Positions 44,653-57,350 of a stretch of DNA of 64,000 nucleotides are shown in pieces. Position 1 is the stretch's first letter. Every line of letters begins with the position of its first letter. This stretch comes from Monarcha castaneiventris obscurior (lineage: Eukaryota; Chordata; Aves; Passeriformes; Monarchidae): the NCBI GenBank assembly GCA_026261815.1, contig JAMPIT010000434.1:11715001-11779000 (forward strand). Reading direction: 5' to 3'. The notes under the pieces are model-generated. The model was not told the DNA's origin, made no database searches, and saw nothing but the letters and a program-made list of their open reading frames with translations. The translations under genes were made by a program, and so were the position numbers.

Positions 44653-45029
44653 CTGCACGAGGCACCCTGTGCGTGACACGGTCCCGAGTGGGAGCCGCAG
44701 GGCCGGGATCAGCTCCGGGCAGGCAAGCGCAGGGAAGGAGCGCCGGGCCGGGACACGGAGGGGATGTCACACCCAGGGAGGTGCATGGAGGGTCTAAAAG
44801 CTCAGAGGCCCTCACTTGAGGGAATGAAACAGTTGGGCCTTTTGGAGTTTGCAGAGGAGCAGCTGAACCTTTTCCTGTGCCTCTCTGGGTCATTGCCGGC
44901 ACTCACGGAAGTGGCACTTTCCAGGGAAGCCCCGAGGAGCTGCCCTGGGTGCCTCTCCAGCCCACAATTCATCCAGGGCCTGCTGTGCCCACCTGCCCCG
45001 GCGGTGCCTCCCCACACGGGCACAAAAAT

Positions 45030-45240
45030 GAACCATTGCGTTGTATTAATATTTCCCCACTACTTAGCGCTCATTAAAATGTGCTTTGCAGAATTTAATA
45101 TGCGACTTGAAATGACACAACGTATTAAGTGCTTAATATACTAGAAATTATGAAACTATTACAGTCTAAGTAATATGAAATAATTAGAGTGAATTAAACT
45201 TCACCGGCAGAATGAGGGAAAGGCTTCAAATATTTTATTC
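45030..45240. promoter_or_regulatory. AT-rich block 3' of SKOR1, candidate enhancer
   Basis: A sharply delimited AT-rich segment between GC-rich flanks, with many ATTA/TAAT cores and a near-palindrome TATTAAG-TG-CTTAATA (45123-45138) that contains an NKX-type TTAAGTG. No repeat was recognised. Function is inferred. Confidence 0.35.
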
Positions 45241-45889
45241 TTTTTTTTTTTTTCAGGCTCAAAATAGTTGAACGTGGTAATAGCCCCTGAAAATAAACAA
45301 CCAGAGTCAGGATTTTTAAATAATTAAAGCAGGAAGAAGCCTGGAGTGTCCGTGTCTGAGCCTGCGATGAATCTGGAATTGGGGGAAGCAGAAGGTCTGC
45401 TCGCTGTAGCTGATGGAGTTGTTCTTTCAGGCCAGTGGCAGAGCAGCTCCGAGGAGCTGCTCACAGACCTCCAGCCTGGCCAGGGCCTGTCCCCATATGC
45501 TGCTTCCCTCTCCGCTGCTGGGAGCAGACGCGGCGGCTGCCGCTGACAGAGCGGCTCCTGCTGCCACATGGCCCGAGCTGGAAGTGCCCTCTGCGGAGCA
45601 GCTCCCACCCCACGGGCTGCAGGCACCGCAGACCCCCCGGCTAAACTCCAGGAGCGATTTCCTCCCCTCGGGAAGTGCTCTGGGCCATCGCGCGGGTGCT
45701 GGGAGGGAACTGCAGGGGCTTTCCTGGCAGCAGGGGATTCCCTGGGCTGCGGATGGTTCGGGGCCGGGGATGCCCTCAGGAGGGTCTCCAGAAGCGATGC
45801 CAAGCGCCAGGTTCAGACAGGGGGTGGCATTGGATGCGATTGGGTGGGAATGTGCCAAACCTCTGCTGTTGCCTATGCGGATGAGTTTT

Positions 45890-46090
45890 AGATGGGATAT
45901 TGGGAAGGAATTATTGCCTGTGAGGGTGGGGAGGCCCTGGCACAGGGTGCCCAGAGAAGCTGTGGCTGCCCCTGGACCCCTGGAAGTGTCCCAGGCCCCG
46001 CTGGACGGGGCTTGGAACGCGCTGGGATGGTGGAAGGTGTCCCTGCCCATGGCAGGGGCGGCACTGGATGCTCTGGAAGCTCCTTCCCAC
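45890..46090 (+). mobile_element. CR1 LINE 3' end fragment
   Basis: 'gatgggatattgggaaggaa', 'agaagctgtggctgcccctg' and 'ggtgtccctgcccatggcag' occur in CR1 order, with degenerate ends. Confidence 0.9.
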
Positions 46091-46554
46091 CCCAATTCCC
46101 GATTCCCCGCAGACGCCAGGAGGTGGCGGTCGCAGCGTCGCTCAGCTCAGCGCTCCTCTGTGGAGTTTGTCCGGCTTTGAAGGGAGGTTTTGTGCTACTT
46201 CCATGGAAACTGCCCAAAGCGCCCCTCGGGAACGCGGGGCTGAGCCGGACGGGAAGCGCAGGCGGCTCCCGGTGCGGGCGCTGATCCCAGCCCGGGGCAG
46301 GACGCTCCATCTGCCCATCCCTGTCCCCGTCCCTTCTCCAGCCTGTCCCAGTCCCTCCGAACGGGCCCGTCCTCGCCAGCACCGCCTGCTCCTCCCGCCT
46401 CGGGGTCCCATCAGCCCGGTGGCCACTAAGGACAGCTCTGATCCTGAGGGACGGCGCTGCTCCCGGGCTGCCAGCCGGGCTCTGTGCCCCGGACACAGCC
46501 CGGCAGCTCTCTCGCTCATTCCCTGTCCGCTCCCGGTCCCACCGCTTCGGCCGC

Positions 46555-46800
46555 CAGGATCCTACGGAAGCTGTGCCAAAGGCCTTGCTGAAGCCAAGGC
46601 GAACAAACCCCCTGATTTCCCCTTTCATTCCAGAGGCCCTCCAGGATGGATTTGTTCCCGGGGAAGCTGCACTGACTGTTCCCAGCCCCGCTCCTCTCGG
46701 CCACTTGGGAATGCATTCCGGCGGGATTCGCTCCATCACCTTCCCATGGTGTCCTCTCCTAAACGTTCTGCAGCGCCCGCTAGGGATCCTCCTCCTCTCC
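46555..46800 (-). mobile_element. CR1 LINE ORF2 (reverse transcriptase region) fragment
   Basis: 'aaaggccttgctgaagccaa' and 'tcgctccatcaccttcccat' are inverted CR1 ORF2 phrases. The fragment is old, with several differences and no intact frame. Confidence 0.65.
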
Positions 46801-47564
46801 CAGACTTTGGGAATGAGTCCCAGCGGCTTTTTCCCGGTCCCAGCACTGCTGCGACCCTTTGGGGATGATCCCGTGGTGCCACAGCAATGCTGGCAGATTC
46901 CCTGGAGCTGCCCATCATGGATGTGTTTGTCCAGGGGGCTGAGGTGGACCTGGAGGGTTCAGTGCTGACCAAAATGTGCCGTGAGCTGTTGGCTGCCTGC
47001 AAACCCAGAAAGTTCTTTCTTGGGAAAAATCCCGGCTATTTTAGGCTCTGGCTGGGGACAAGGCGTGTGTTTAGTCCTTGCCTGGCTGGAGGTTTCTCCT
47101 GCCTGATCTCCATTTTTTTGGGGAAACCCATTGAATTTGAGCAGTGATGTTTCTGGCTGGTGTCCTTTGGGTGGAAATCCAGTATTTTAGGGACAAGTGT
47201 GAACAGGACAGCAAGGAGCTGTGCATGAACAGGCGTGTCCTCGAGTGAGGAGATGTGAGTTGAATTAAATTGATTGAATTTTGGGTGCAAACACGACTTT
47301 TTGCGTGTTGCTGTGTGGTGAGAGAAGGCAGTGCACAGGGCAGCTCTGCCTTGCTTACAGAATCACTTTTATTTTCACAAAGCAAACTCCGTGGTTCTCT
47401 TGGAAACTTAAAACACATTTCCCTGGGTTTTTTTTTTCCCCTGTTAAAAGCTGACAATCCTTGCCTTTGATCTCCTTTCCGACTCTTAACGAAGTTGTGG
47501 GATCTGCTCATTTTGGAGGGATTGTTCAGATCTTCTCGTTTTGGAGCTCTGATATTTGACGCTA

Positions 47565-47700
47565 TTTTGGAGCAGCTCCACCTCCCTCATCCTGCCCTCA
47601 TAGAGGGATGCTCCAGCCCCTCCAGCTTTGTAGTCACCCATCGGGCTTGCTCCAAGAGCTCCGTGTCCCTCTTGTCCCAGGACACTCCTCCAGGTGAGGG
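47565..47700 (-). mobile_element. CR1 LINE fragment
   Basis: 'gatgctccagcccctccagc' and 'cttgctccaagagctccgtg' followed by tccctcttgtcc match the inverted CR1 sequence just upstream of the 3' region. Degenerate. Confidence 0.6.
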
Positions 47701-48784
47701 GCAGGATTCCCTCCCTGACCCCCTGGCACGGGCGGGAGGTGCTGCAGAGCTCTTGCCCCCAAGGAAAACCCTTTTGGGAGAGTTCATGAGCACTTTTTTG
47801 GGAATCCTTTGGTCCTCCCCTGGCTCCGGGATTGAGAGCAGCCTTCAGCTGGCAGGGCCATTAATGTCACCTTCCCCAGGCTCTGCACTCACAAAGGGCC
47901 CTGCCAAGTCTAGCACGTTTTAATTTGCTCTTTTCCCACACATTCCCGGATTTATGGCTTCATTCAGCCTGGGCCCGGCGCGGATGGAAAGCTCCCTCCA
48001 GAGGGTCACTCCACGCCATAACCTCTGTGGGCTCCCTGGAGGAAGCCGATGTGCTATTCCCTGGAAGGTATCCACCTGAACAGGGGGGTTTTGCTGGATT
48101 TTGCGGGAATTTGGGCTTTGGAAGCTGGCAGGAGATGTGTCTGTGTGGGGATTATGTCTGAACACAGGGCTGTTACCCTGCTCCCCGCTTCGAGTGCTTC
48201 GTTGTTTTCCGGTAGGATGGATCTGGGAACATGCTAATTGTGCGAAAATGAAAGGGAAAAGGGGGGGAAAAAAGGAGAAACCTGGGAGAAAGTGGATTTC
48301 AAGTGATGCCTGCTCCACGTTGAGGAGTACATTTGGAGCTGGTTACCATCTGCAGCAACTTGTCCAAAGCAAACATCACCAGTGCGTCCAGCTCTGGCTG
48401 CGTAATTGCCATAAACCATTGCAAGGGCATCCAGACTAGCACAGCCCTGGAACTACTTCTAGGATTAGGTCTTACTCCCTTGAAAAATAAACCTTGGCAA
48501 GAGCTCCGCTCTCCCTAATAAAAATTCCGTTTTCACAGCTCTAATCAAGTTTTCCAGAGCTGCGGTCCAAATTAGAAACTGCACACAGAATATCTGACCC
48601 AGGAGAACAAGATGGAGCCTTTCATTTACAGCAGTGCCAGGCTGGAAATTTCCAAAGTTCTCGGTGTCTCACCTGCGGCAGAGCTGTGGAGTGAGTCCCA
48701 GGAAATCTGCTCCTTGCGCAGCAAAGCTCTGCCACAACCAAACCCCCGCCTGTCCCTGCTCCCAGGTGGATGAGTCTCCTCTGC

Positions 48785-49165
48785 AGGGTTCCTCAGACAG
48801 GCTGAGAGAGCTGGGGGTGTTCACCTGGAGAAGAGAAGGTTCTGGGAATATTTTGGAGCCCCTTCCAGGGCCTAAAGGAGGAGAGCTGGAGAGGGATTGG
48901 GGACAAGGGATGGAGGGACAGGATACAGGGAATGGCTTCCCACTGCCAGAGGGCAGGGATGGATGGGATATTGGGAAGGAATTGTTCCCTGGGAGGGTGG
49001 GGAGGGGCTGGGATGGAATTCCCAGAGAAGCTGTGGGTGCCCCTGGATCCCTGGAAGTGTCCAAGGCCAGGCTGGAGCAGCCTGGGATAGCAGAAGGTGT
49101 CCCTGCCCGTGGAACGGGATGATCCTGAAGGTCCCTCCAATCCAAACCCTTCCATGATTCCATGA
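48785..49165 (+). mobile_element. CR1 LINE 3' end, about 380 bp
   Basis: The copy includes 'ggctgagagagctgggggtg', 'gggaatggcttcccactgcc', 'gtccaaggccaggctggagc' and 'ccttccatgattccatga'. It is the same subfamily as 30353 and is 5'-truncated. Confidence 0.93.
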
Positions 49166-49329
49166 ACCTGTCCATCAGCAAACGACAGCAGAGCCTGCCT
49201 GTGACAGGAGGAAACCACAGCCGCCCTTGATCTTCGTGCCTGTGCCTGGCTGGGCTAAAAGGTGTTGAGAAACACAAGAACACGGGGCAGGATCGTGGCT
49301 GAGGCGCTCACGCGGGCTCCTAATTGTGG

Positions 49330-49440
49330 CAGCGTGCCGGGTTCTGTGATACGGCGGGGTTATATAACACCTTTTATGAAACCCTTGGCACGAAAACAAC
49401 GCATAAAAATAACAGATGTGGCAAATCACAACCACGTTCT
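49330..49440. other. Intergenic segment with a TATA-like palindrome
   Basis: GTTATATAAC (49359-49368) is a perfect 10-bp palindrome in 'ggttatataacacctttta', within a repeat-free stretch flanked by CR1 copies. No transcript evidence is visible. Confidence 0.2.
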
Positions 49441-49807
49441 GAGATCCTGCTGCAGCTCCGTTCCGTGAAAACAATAGGCTGGGTTTAAATTGGGGATTTT
49501 CTTTTATTTATTTTTTTTTCTCAAAGGAAATGTCCATGGGCAAAGAAATGGTCGGAAGAACAGGAAAAAGGCTAAAAGCTCAAGTGGGGCTTCACCTAAA
49601 GGAAGCTGGAGGTGCCTGGGAGCTCCAGGGTCTGAGATGGGATTGAGGGTTGAGCCCTCAAGTGCTCCTTGTTACCTTCAGTGAGACTTTCCTTCCGATG
49701 TGCTCCGGGATGGATCCCAAGGGAACGACGGCAGTCCAGCATCTTGGTGAGCCATCGTCCTTCTAGGATATCTAGGTATTCTAGGATACCTTCTAGGATA
49801 TCCCTGT

Positions 49808-49916
49808 GCAAACGTGCCACTTGGGGACGTGGTTTAGTGCTGCCTTGGCAGCGCTGGGTCGATGACTGGACTCCATCTTGGAGGGATTGTCCAGCCGTAA
49901 TGATTCCATGATCCCT
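49808..49916 (+). mobile_element. CR1 LINE 3' end fragment
   Basis: 'gccacttggggacgtggttt' and 'gcagcgctgggtcgatgact' are followed by 'aatgattccatgatccc'. It is preceded by a short CTAGGATA-type repeat (49761-49803). Confidence 0.75.
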
Positions 49917-51374
49917 TCTGCAAACCCTAAAGGTTTGGGATGAGCTCTAAATGCAGGACAGCAGCAAGGGAATAACTCCGGCTGTATCCAGTCCTTGCCC
50001 ATCGCTGGTGTTTTCCTGGATGGGTAGCTCCTCAGGAGAGGTGCTGGCCGCCAGGAATGTGGCTTTTCCCAAGCCCCTGGGAAGCTGCGGGGCCGATAAG
50101 GGGCCCCTCCCCGGCCGCCAGGGGAGCAGAACGAACGGGCTGTGACTGCCCGGCTGATAAAGAGGAACAGCTCCAATTAACCACCAACAATTCCCTCTGT
50201 TTGTTGTGGAACACGGTGTCCTGAGCACGGGCTGTCCTCGGCTCAGAGCACCTCAAACCAGACTCAGGGCTTTAAACCATGAGGCGATGCACGGAATAAT
50301 TGGATATTGCTGGGGGTTGGGTGGTTTTTTGTTTTAAACCCCATTCCTGGCCATCATTTTATAGCTGGTTTTGACTTTGGCGTCTGGGAACATCCCTGGT
50401 ACTGCAGCTCTGTCATAACCCCGCTTCCCAGAAGGGAATTGGGCCTCCAGCCTGCCCCATTATGTGCCATTAATCCATAATTCATCGTTGGAGAGAGCCC
50501 AGACGCGAGCGCGGGACCGGCCGCGCCGTCGCTCCGCAGCGATTTGGCCAAGAGGTGCCAATTATTTCTTGGTATCGTTTTAAAGAATTTGGGTCCCCAG
50601 ATGGGGGAAAACGGCAGGACATCTTCAGTGGGAAAAGGGAAAAACAGTGCTAACAGGCTTTCTTTATTAGCAGAGAAAAGAAAGATATTTTAGCTAAAGG
50701 CTTCCAACTTGAAAAAAATTAAAAAAAAAAAAAAGGAAAATTCAAGGGAAAGAGAGAACTTACTGTTTTGAAAGAGTTTGCTGGGTGGAGACATCAAACT
50801 GAAAGGATCTTGTGTAATTCTGCTTTTTAGGTCTAATACTAAATTCACCCATTTATTCCTTTGCTTCCCCACAGGGACATGGCTGAGGAATGCTCAGGAA
50901 AAAGCTGATTTTTGGAGTAGCTGGAAGCATGTGGCATCTCCCAGGATCGGCCCCAGACACTGCTGTCTCTAATTTTTGTCCAGACAGCTGATATTTCAGA
51001 GCTCTTCCCATCCTCCAAGCCCTCTGCAAGTGTTAAGTATTTTTTGCATCCAGCAAATGGAACAATAACAGAGGACTTAATTTTCCCATCTGTCAACTCG
51101 TCCTGAACAAATTGTACGTCTTTCTCTTCGGAGCGAAATCTCAGCTAAATTAAAAGCTTTAGTGTTCATTTTCATGTAGCAGAGGTTCTGAAGGAAATTC
51201 TGTCATCGCATTTCTGCCTGGCTTTTCTCTTCTTCTTTTTTTTTTTTCAAACGTATTACAAATCACAAATCACAGATGATTTGTTTTTGTAACTTGGGTG
51301 GTGGCTCTGTCTGAGGTACCGAACCTTAAATCATGCTGCCCTAAAGGAATGCTGATCAGGTTGAAGCCAGAATT

Positions 51375-51720
51375 ATCATGGAATTCTGGAATGACTGGGG
51401 TTGGAGGGAACTGAAAGCTCATCCAGTGCCACCCCTGCCATGGGCAGGGACACTTTCCATTATCCCAGGGTGCTCCAAGCCCCGTCCAACCTGGCCCTGG
51501 ACACTTCCAGGGATCCAGGGGCAGCCACAGCTTCTCTGGGAATTCCATCCCGGCCCCTCCCCACCCTCACAGGGAGGAATTCCTTCCCAATATCCCATCC
51601 ATCCCTGCTCTCTGGCAGTGGGAAGCCATTCCCTGTGTCCTGTCCCTCCAAGTCCTTCTCCAGCTCTCCTGGAGCATCTTCAGGCTCTACCCAGGAGCCT
51701 GCTTTTCTCCAGGCTCAATT
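51375..51720 (-). mobile_element. CR1 LINE 3' end, about 345 bp
   Basis: Inverted CR1: 'atcatggaattctggaatga', 'ccccgtccaacctggccctg', 'cagccacagcttctctggga' and 'ggcagtgggaagccattccc', then ccagctctcctggag. It is the same subfamily as 30353 and 48785. Confidence 0.93.
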
Positions 51721-51960
51721 TTTGGGGCACAAACGCTATGTCAAGGATGGTTTGTGGCGTTGGCAAGGGCAAATCCATGGAGACTTTTCCTTTGGAGCTG
51801 TTCCTGTGCTGCCGCAGAGCCCGAGGGCCGTGAGCCCCCAGACGCTGCAGGTGCCACCCTGCCCTGCTGAGGGCCACGGGCACAGCCTGGTCCCTGCTGC
51901 TCCCCAGGCCAGGGAATGCTGCTCCCTTCTCCCCCCGAACCCCGGATCTGCAGCCGGGGG

Positions 51961-52065
51961 TGCCACGAGAGGTGTTTTGGGTGCCACGAGAGGTGTTTGG
52001 GGTGCCACAAGAGGTGTTTTGGGTGCCACAAGAGGTGTTTGGGGTGCCCCAAGAGGTGTTTTGGG
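51961..52065. repeat. 21-bp minisatellite, 5 copies
   Basis: Units of 21 bp start at 51961, 51982, 52003, 52024 and 52045, of the form tgccac[g/a]agaggtgttt[t/g]gg. Alternate units share the tttt/ttgg difference, pointing to a 42-bp higher-order unit. Confidence 0.93.
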
Positions 52066-54709
52066 GGCAGAAACCCCCTTCTCTCACGGTTTTATTTCCT
52101 CGCAGATGTTGTCCGTCCTCCCCTCATCCTGCCCCTCCCGCTGTCCCAACGCCACCCGGCTGGCAGGCTCAGATAAGGGCTCGAAGGGGGGAGATAAGAA
52201 GCTCTTCCCCTTCCCCTCCCTCATCTGGAGCAGCAGCAAAGGCTGAGGCTCCGCTTTCGCAACCCCACCAGCAGCTCCGTTAAATGCACGGCAAAGTGAA
52301 ACCGGTCACGCCCCGCCCTCCCAGGCTCCGGGAGGAAGATTTGGCAACGCAAATCTTTGGTGAAAGAAGTGAAATAATAACAAAAAAAAAAAGTTAGTTC
52401 CCCTTGTCCTCAGCACCCCTGAGCCACCCTCGAGGTTCCAGGGTAGGTTTACCTCGAGCAAAACTCTGCTCTGTGATGCGGCACAGACACACCCTGTGAG
52501 AGACAGGTAGGAATTTGGCTCCGGAGCTGTTTTCATTGGAAAACAAAAGGGTTTCTGTGACAGTCCGGAACAAGTGCCAGTTCAAGGGTATGAACTCTTT
52601 TCAGACCGTGGTACCTGCAGGATATTCCTCCCAAGGTTCCTCCAAGCCCGCAGTAGCTTTTCCCACCCTTCCCAATTAGGCAGCTGGAGTGCAGTGTGGT
52701 GACAAATCCCAGGAAATTGGGAAAACGGGGCAAATTAATAACTTCTCCTTATTTTCTGGTGGCTTGTCCCTCAGCAAGGCATTCCTAGAGCAGCATCCAT
52801 GGATGCGACCATGCAGAGCGCCAGGGCTCCTGCAGGAATCCTGTGGGGTGATTCCTGCTGGGATGTTCAGAGGAGGTGCAGTAACTTCCCCGCACCCAGA
52901 ATGAAGTAGAAGAGGAGGGAAAGAGGCAGCTACTGCCTGGCTCAGGTTCTCCCTGCTCCGAGCTCCGGCGTCAGGAGCTGCCGGCGATTCCAGCGCCGGT
53001 ATCCATAGCAGGAGCTTTGGAGCGGATCAGGTTCAAGTATTTTTGCTGGCTCGTGCTGCAGCAGGGATAAATTATGATGTCAAAACAGGGAGATGTTGTC
53101 ACACAACCATCTCCCCTCGCGGGGTCAAGGTTCTGCTTTATAGCTCGGAAAGCCATTAGTCCATTTGAAAGCATATGGCCAAGAACGGACAAAAAAAGGT
53201 CTTGTGTGTTTGGGTCAGAGCTGCAGACAAAAGGCTCTTTGTGCTGGGCGCTGACAATGACAAATAAAGAGGAACCTGTTGATCTAGGAGAGAAATGGAG
53301 GATTACGGAAAGATCACATGGTGAGAAAAAGACCTTGGCTGTTTGTCTGGCCGTCGGTCTCGCCTGTCGTTAAAATGCTTTCTGCAGCTCCGGCGTGTTT
53401 GCTCAGAGAGACGCTGGCTCCTGCTCACGTGCTTTTCTCTAGCCTGCAAAAGGCTACCTGTGCCTGAACGTGCTGCCCACATCTGAGAGGGGATATGCCC
53501 TCACCTGGCTCCCAGCCAGGTGTGAGGCGTCAGGACAATAATTAATGTTTGCAAATCTCTCTGATCGCGGCCGGAGCAGCAGAAACACTAAAACCCGGTG
53601 TCTGTCCAACCACGGCCATAAATACAGGACACAAAGAAAACCCAGCAACAAAACGCCTGTAATTCAACAAAGTTATTGGAAGGAGCCCAAAAGCTATGTC
53701 TAATGCTAATAATAAGCATATTTCCCAAAGGTAACATTTGATTTCTCTCCAAAACGAAACATATTTGAAGCTCTGCCTGGCCGTCATTGTATAGCAGATT
53801 AACTGGGGCAGTTTAATGTGTGACTGAGTTTGTAAAGCCTTCAGCCAGCTCTGGAGAAACAGCCACAGTCTTGACAAGACTGGGCTACAAAACACTTCCC
53901 AGATAATGTGGTGTTTTTCACAGCAAGCCTGGAAAAAAATAGGGAACGGCTTTGGGTTTGTGGCACGCACATCTGGCAAGTGCGGAGCCCGGATCGGTGT
54001 GCAGAGAACATGCTGACCAGAAATATTTATACTCGGCATTGATGGGCTGCCTAAAATGACCTCCAGAGCCTGTGCAGTGCACCATGGATTTTTAAAAAAT
54101 CTATTCCAGCCCATTATGTGCTGGAATGCATCCGAGTCCATCAGCGCAGGGAGCGCCAGGGAGCCTCTGCTCGAGGAGACCTGTGGAAATGGGTGGAATT
54201 GGGAATAGAGCAGGGCTGGGGAGGGGGGAAACAACAGCAGAATGCTCTGCCCCTGGTTTTATTTATCTTTACAGCCGAAGAGACGGAGCTGGGGAAGGCG
54301 AGTGGGAAATGAACCCCAAAGGGAGAGGGCTCTGGCTGTGCTGGGAGCGCTGCTCTGAAATCAATGCAGATAATGCGCTCGGAAGGGCTCTCATTTACTG
54401 GTTTTCTGTAAATGGCTGGGCCGTGCCTCCCAGTGATAATGGGAGAGCTGTGCCTGCGCCAGTGAACATCCGCTGCAGCACGAAAAAGGAGCGTGCAATT
54501 CCTTGGAGCAGCACTGGGATAGTTTAGTCTGGGTTGCCCCGAGTTCCATAGGTTGGAACTCCCCCGGGTTCCGCCTCTCTCTCCCGTGGAACAGAGCGTT
54601 CCTCCCTTCCCCGAGCTCATCCCGAAGACACAACAAACCCTTTGAGCCTCAACATCCTCCTGCACAGGGAAACGCCATCTCAGGGAGGTCTGCAGTCCCC
54701 ATCCCCGCA

Positions 54710-54835
54710 GGTGCCCAAGGAATTCCTGGATGTGGCACCAGTGCTCTGGGCTGGGGACGAGGTGGGGACGGGGCACAGCTTGGACTCGATGGCCTTGGAG
54801 GGCTTTTCCAACCTCAGGGATTCTGGAACTCCTGC
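54710..54835 (+). mobile_element. CR1 LINE 3' end fragment
   Basis: 'ggaattcctggatgtggcac', 'gggcacagcttggactcgat' and 'ggccttggagggcttttcca' are followed by 'cctcagggattctggaac'. This is an older CR1 subtype than 48785. Confidence 0.85.
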
Positions 54836-55289
54836 TCACCAACCTCTCTGGCAAAGCAGAGGCATTTTCTAACCACTGCTCTTCCTTCTCCTTCACCACC
54901 CTGATTTTTCACCCTGGTAGCGGGTGATGCATTCCCAGAACTGCTGGATTAGGCCTAGGGTCCAATTAGCCTCATTAAAAGTATAAACTAATAATTCCTC
55001 GTTCCAAGTTGGTTTGCCATGGACAGCCCCACCAGGGATTTAGTGCTTGATACTAGAGCTGGGGCTTAGCTTTTCTTTTAATAATATTTTTTAACTGGAG
55101 GCAGCTCTATTTATATATGCTTTGGGAGGGTAATTTTATGGGTAAATATAATCTTTATTAATATTTTCTTTGTTAACTCATTGATGTTGGTAAAGAGCTT
55201 TGAAGATGAAAGCACTGGATGCAATAAATATTAACGTTATTCCAACTTATTTGAATGTTGCCAGCATTCCAGCTCCAACATCTTTCATC

Positions 55290-55410
55290 CAAGAATCTCA
55301 AAGTGCTTTTCCAAGCGTTAATTAATTTCCTCTCAACAGTCCAGGGAGATACCTGTTATTACCAGCATCTTCATTTCCCAAAGGAGGCAGTCTGAGTGCA
55401 TTTCACCCCG
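55290..55410 (+). mobile_element. Ancient MIR/CORE-SINE-like remnant
   Basis: 'aatctcaaagtgcttttcca', 'gcgttaattaatttcctctc' and 'aacagtccagggagatacct' followed by gttattaccagcatcttcatttccc parallel the MIR/L3-type order (tctcaaagcgctttac, ttaat..cctcacaac, ttattatccccattttac). Highly diverged, by eye only. Confidence 0.45.
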
Positions 55411-57061
55411 TGGTTTTGGGCAAAACCAGCTGATATGGCAGGAGTTTTTTGGGACTGATCCAAAAAATCCTGCCTCCCATTTTCCCCAGCCTTGCTGCCT
55501 GACAGCATTCCCTTCCTGGGAGTCGGGTGTGTCACTCAGGCGTTTCAGGTGCTTTCATTGGTGGCTGTTAAAAGAAAAAACCCAGACAAGGATCACAAGC
55601 CCCACCCAGGGCAGGGGAGGAAACGAAACTCTTCCAAATCAGAACGCTCACGCTCAGGAACCCACGAGCTTTCAGGATTTTTGATGTGCAGGAGGAAATC
55701 TTAACAGGATATTGGTTTGGAGTCCTATTGTAGAGTCAGAATCTTGTAATCCTTATTGAAAAGGCCATTAAAACAGAAATATTTTCTCCAGTGCAGCACC
55801 GGTGGAGATCTGAGCTGAAGAGCACAGGCTGCAGGTGAAACATCTCCCAAAACACCCTCCCCATCCAGGGGTGAGGGAGCGATGAGGCAAAAAGAGGATT
55901 TAGAGACAACGTGACTCCAGCAGGCCATGAGAACAATGAGAAGTTCAAAAATAGCAGTATTGACTGGTGGAAAAACAACATACATATAATTTTCAGGTAA
56001 TTACTGCAGTATAATTAGCCGGGTTGTTTTCATATGAGCCATCTGAAATGAACTCTGCTTGCTGCTGGAGCTCAGCTTTGTTCGCAGCGTTCCCATGACT
56101 CAAGGGATGCTGTAGGAAGAGTGATTGGGTAAAAAAATGAAGATTTTTTTCATAGCTGAGCCCATCTCGGAGCACAGCCTGGCTGCTGCTGCTTTACCCT
56201 CAGTTTATCCTGCTCTTCAGGCAAAAAACTGGAAGTTTTGAGCATAATCCCCTCCTATGGTTCCACAGGAACTCCATGTGTGGTCCATAATGGGGAATTG
56301 TAGGACAGGAAGGAGATTCAAATTGTAACTGGCCTTTTTCTGGATCACTCTCTGTGAAAAATGATTATAGATCTGGATTATATGAAATTATCAGTGTTTG
56401 ACAGGCACTGTGTGAGTGCAGGGACAGGGCAGCACCATGGAACATCCTAACAAGGACTCGCTCTCCAAGCTCTGGAAAACAGAGCACCTTAATTATTTTT
56501 ATTTATTTTGTTACCACAGACTTTGCTTATTAAGAATTGTTCAGGATCTGTAGAAACAACTTCTGAATTAAGCACTGGGGCCTTAAAAAATCACTTTAAA
56601 TTGGAATGAAAGAGCTTCTCCCAGTGAAACCCGGGGTTTGTTGATGCTCTGAGTCTGTAGAGGGCAATTAAAAGGCTCCCTCACCTCTGTGATGATATTT
56701 TGGAAATAAATGCAGCTTTCTGTAGTCTTCTCCTCATGTTTGAATAGTTCTTGGCCAATTTCGGGCTTCTGGAGGATCTGATGTTTTAAGTATTGCCTGG
56801 CTTTGATACAGAATTTCTCAGCTCCCCATGACCTGCTGTGGTTGCTTTTTACTCTTTCTTCTAGTACTGCATCCACAAATTATGAAAATGGGTGCTAATG
56901 ACAAAAAAAAAAAAAAAATCCCAAATGTGATTCATGGAAATGGAATTTTGTTGACGAAAAAAGTGGATTTAACTCGGCCAAAGGAAATGCTTTTACAACT
57001 GGAGATGAATATCTCAGGAATGACCATTTCTTTTCGGAGAGAGAATTATTCTAGTTTTAAT

Positions 57062-57081
57062 TTAAAAAAAAAAAAAAAAAA
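57062..57081. repeat. Poly-A tract
   Basis: About 20 A in a row; a second run of 15 A is at 56903-56917. Confidence 0.9.
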
Positions 57082-57289
57082 AGGAAAAATATAACAATTC
57101 AAGTAAAAACCTGGAGAAAAGTGAGCAGATCCACCCAATGGGGCAGTTTTCCCTGGGAAAAGTCACTAAAGTTAATTTTTGGTGAGTAAAATGAAGGTAA
57201 AGTGAATGCAAGGCCAGGGAAGTGCTGTCACCTTCCCTTGGGCTGCCCATAACACCCCATCCCATCCCAAAACCAGACCCCCATGAGTT

Positions 57290-57350
57290 TCCAGAATCCT
57301 GGAATGGTTTGGGTTGGAAGGCACCTCAAAGCTCATCTCATTCCCCACGT
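57290..57350 (-). mobile_element. CR1 LINE 3' terminal fragment
   Basis: 'ccagaatcctggaatggttt' followed by gggttggaaggcacctcaaag is the inverted CR1 end. Confidence 0.85.

Noticed and set aside
51741..52087. Minus-strand frames with repeated HPKHLLW or NTSCGTQ motifs
   Set aside because: They are translations of the 21-bp minisatellite.
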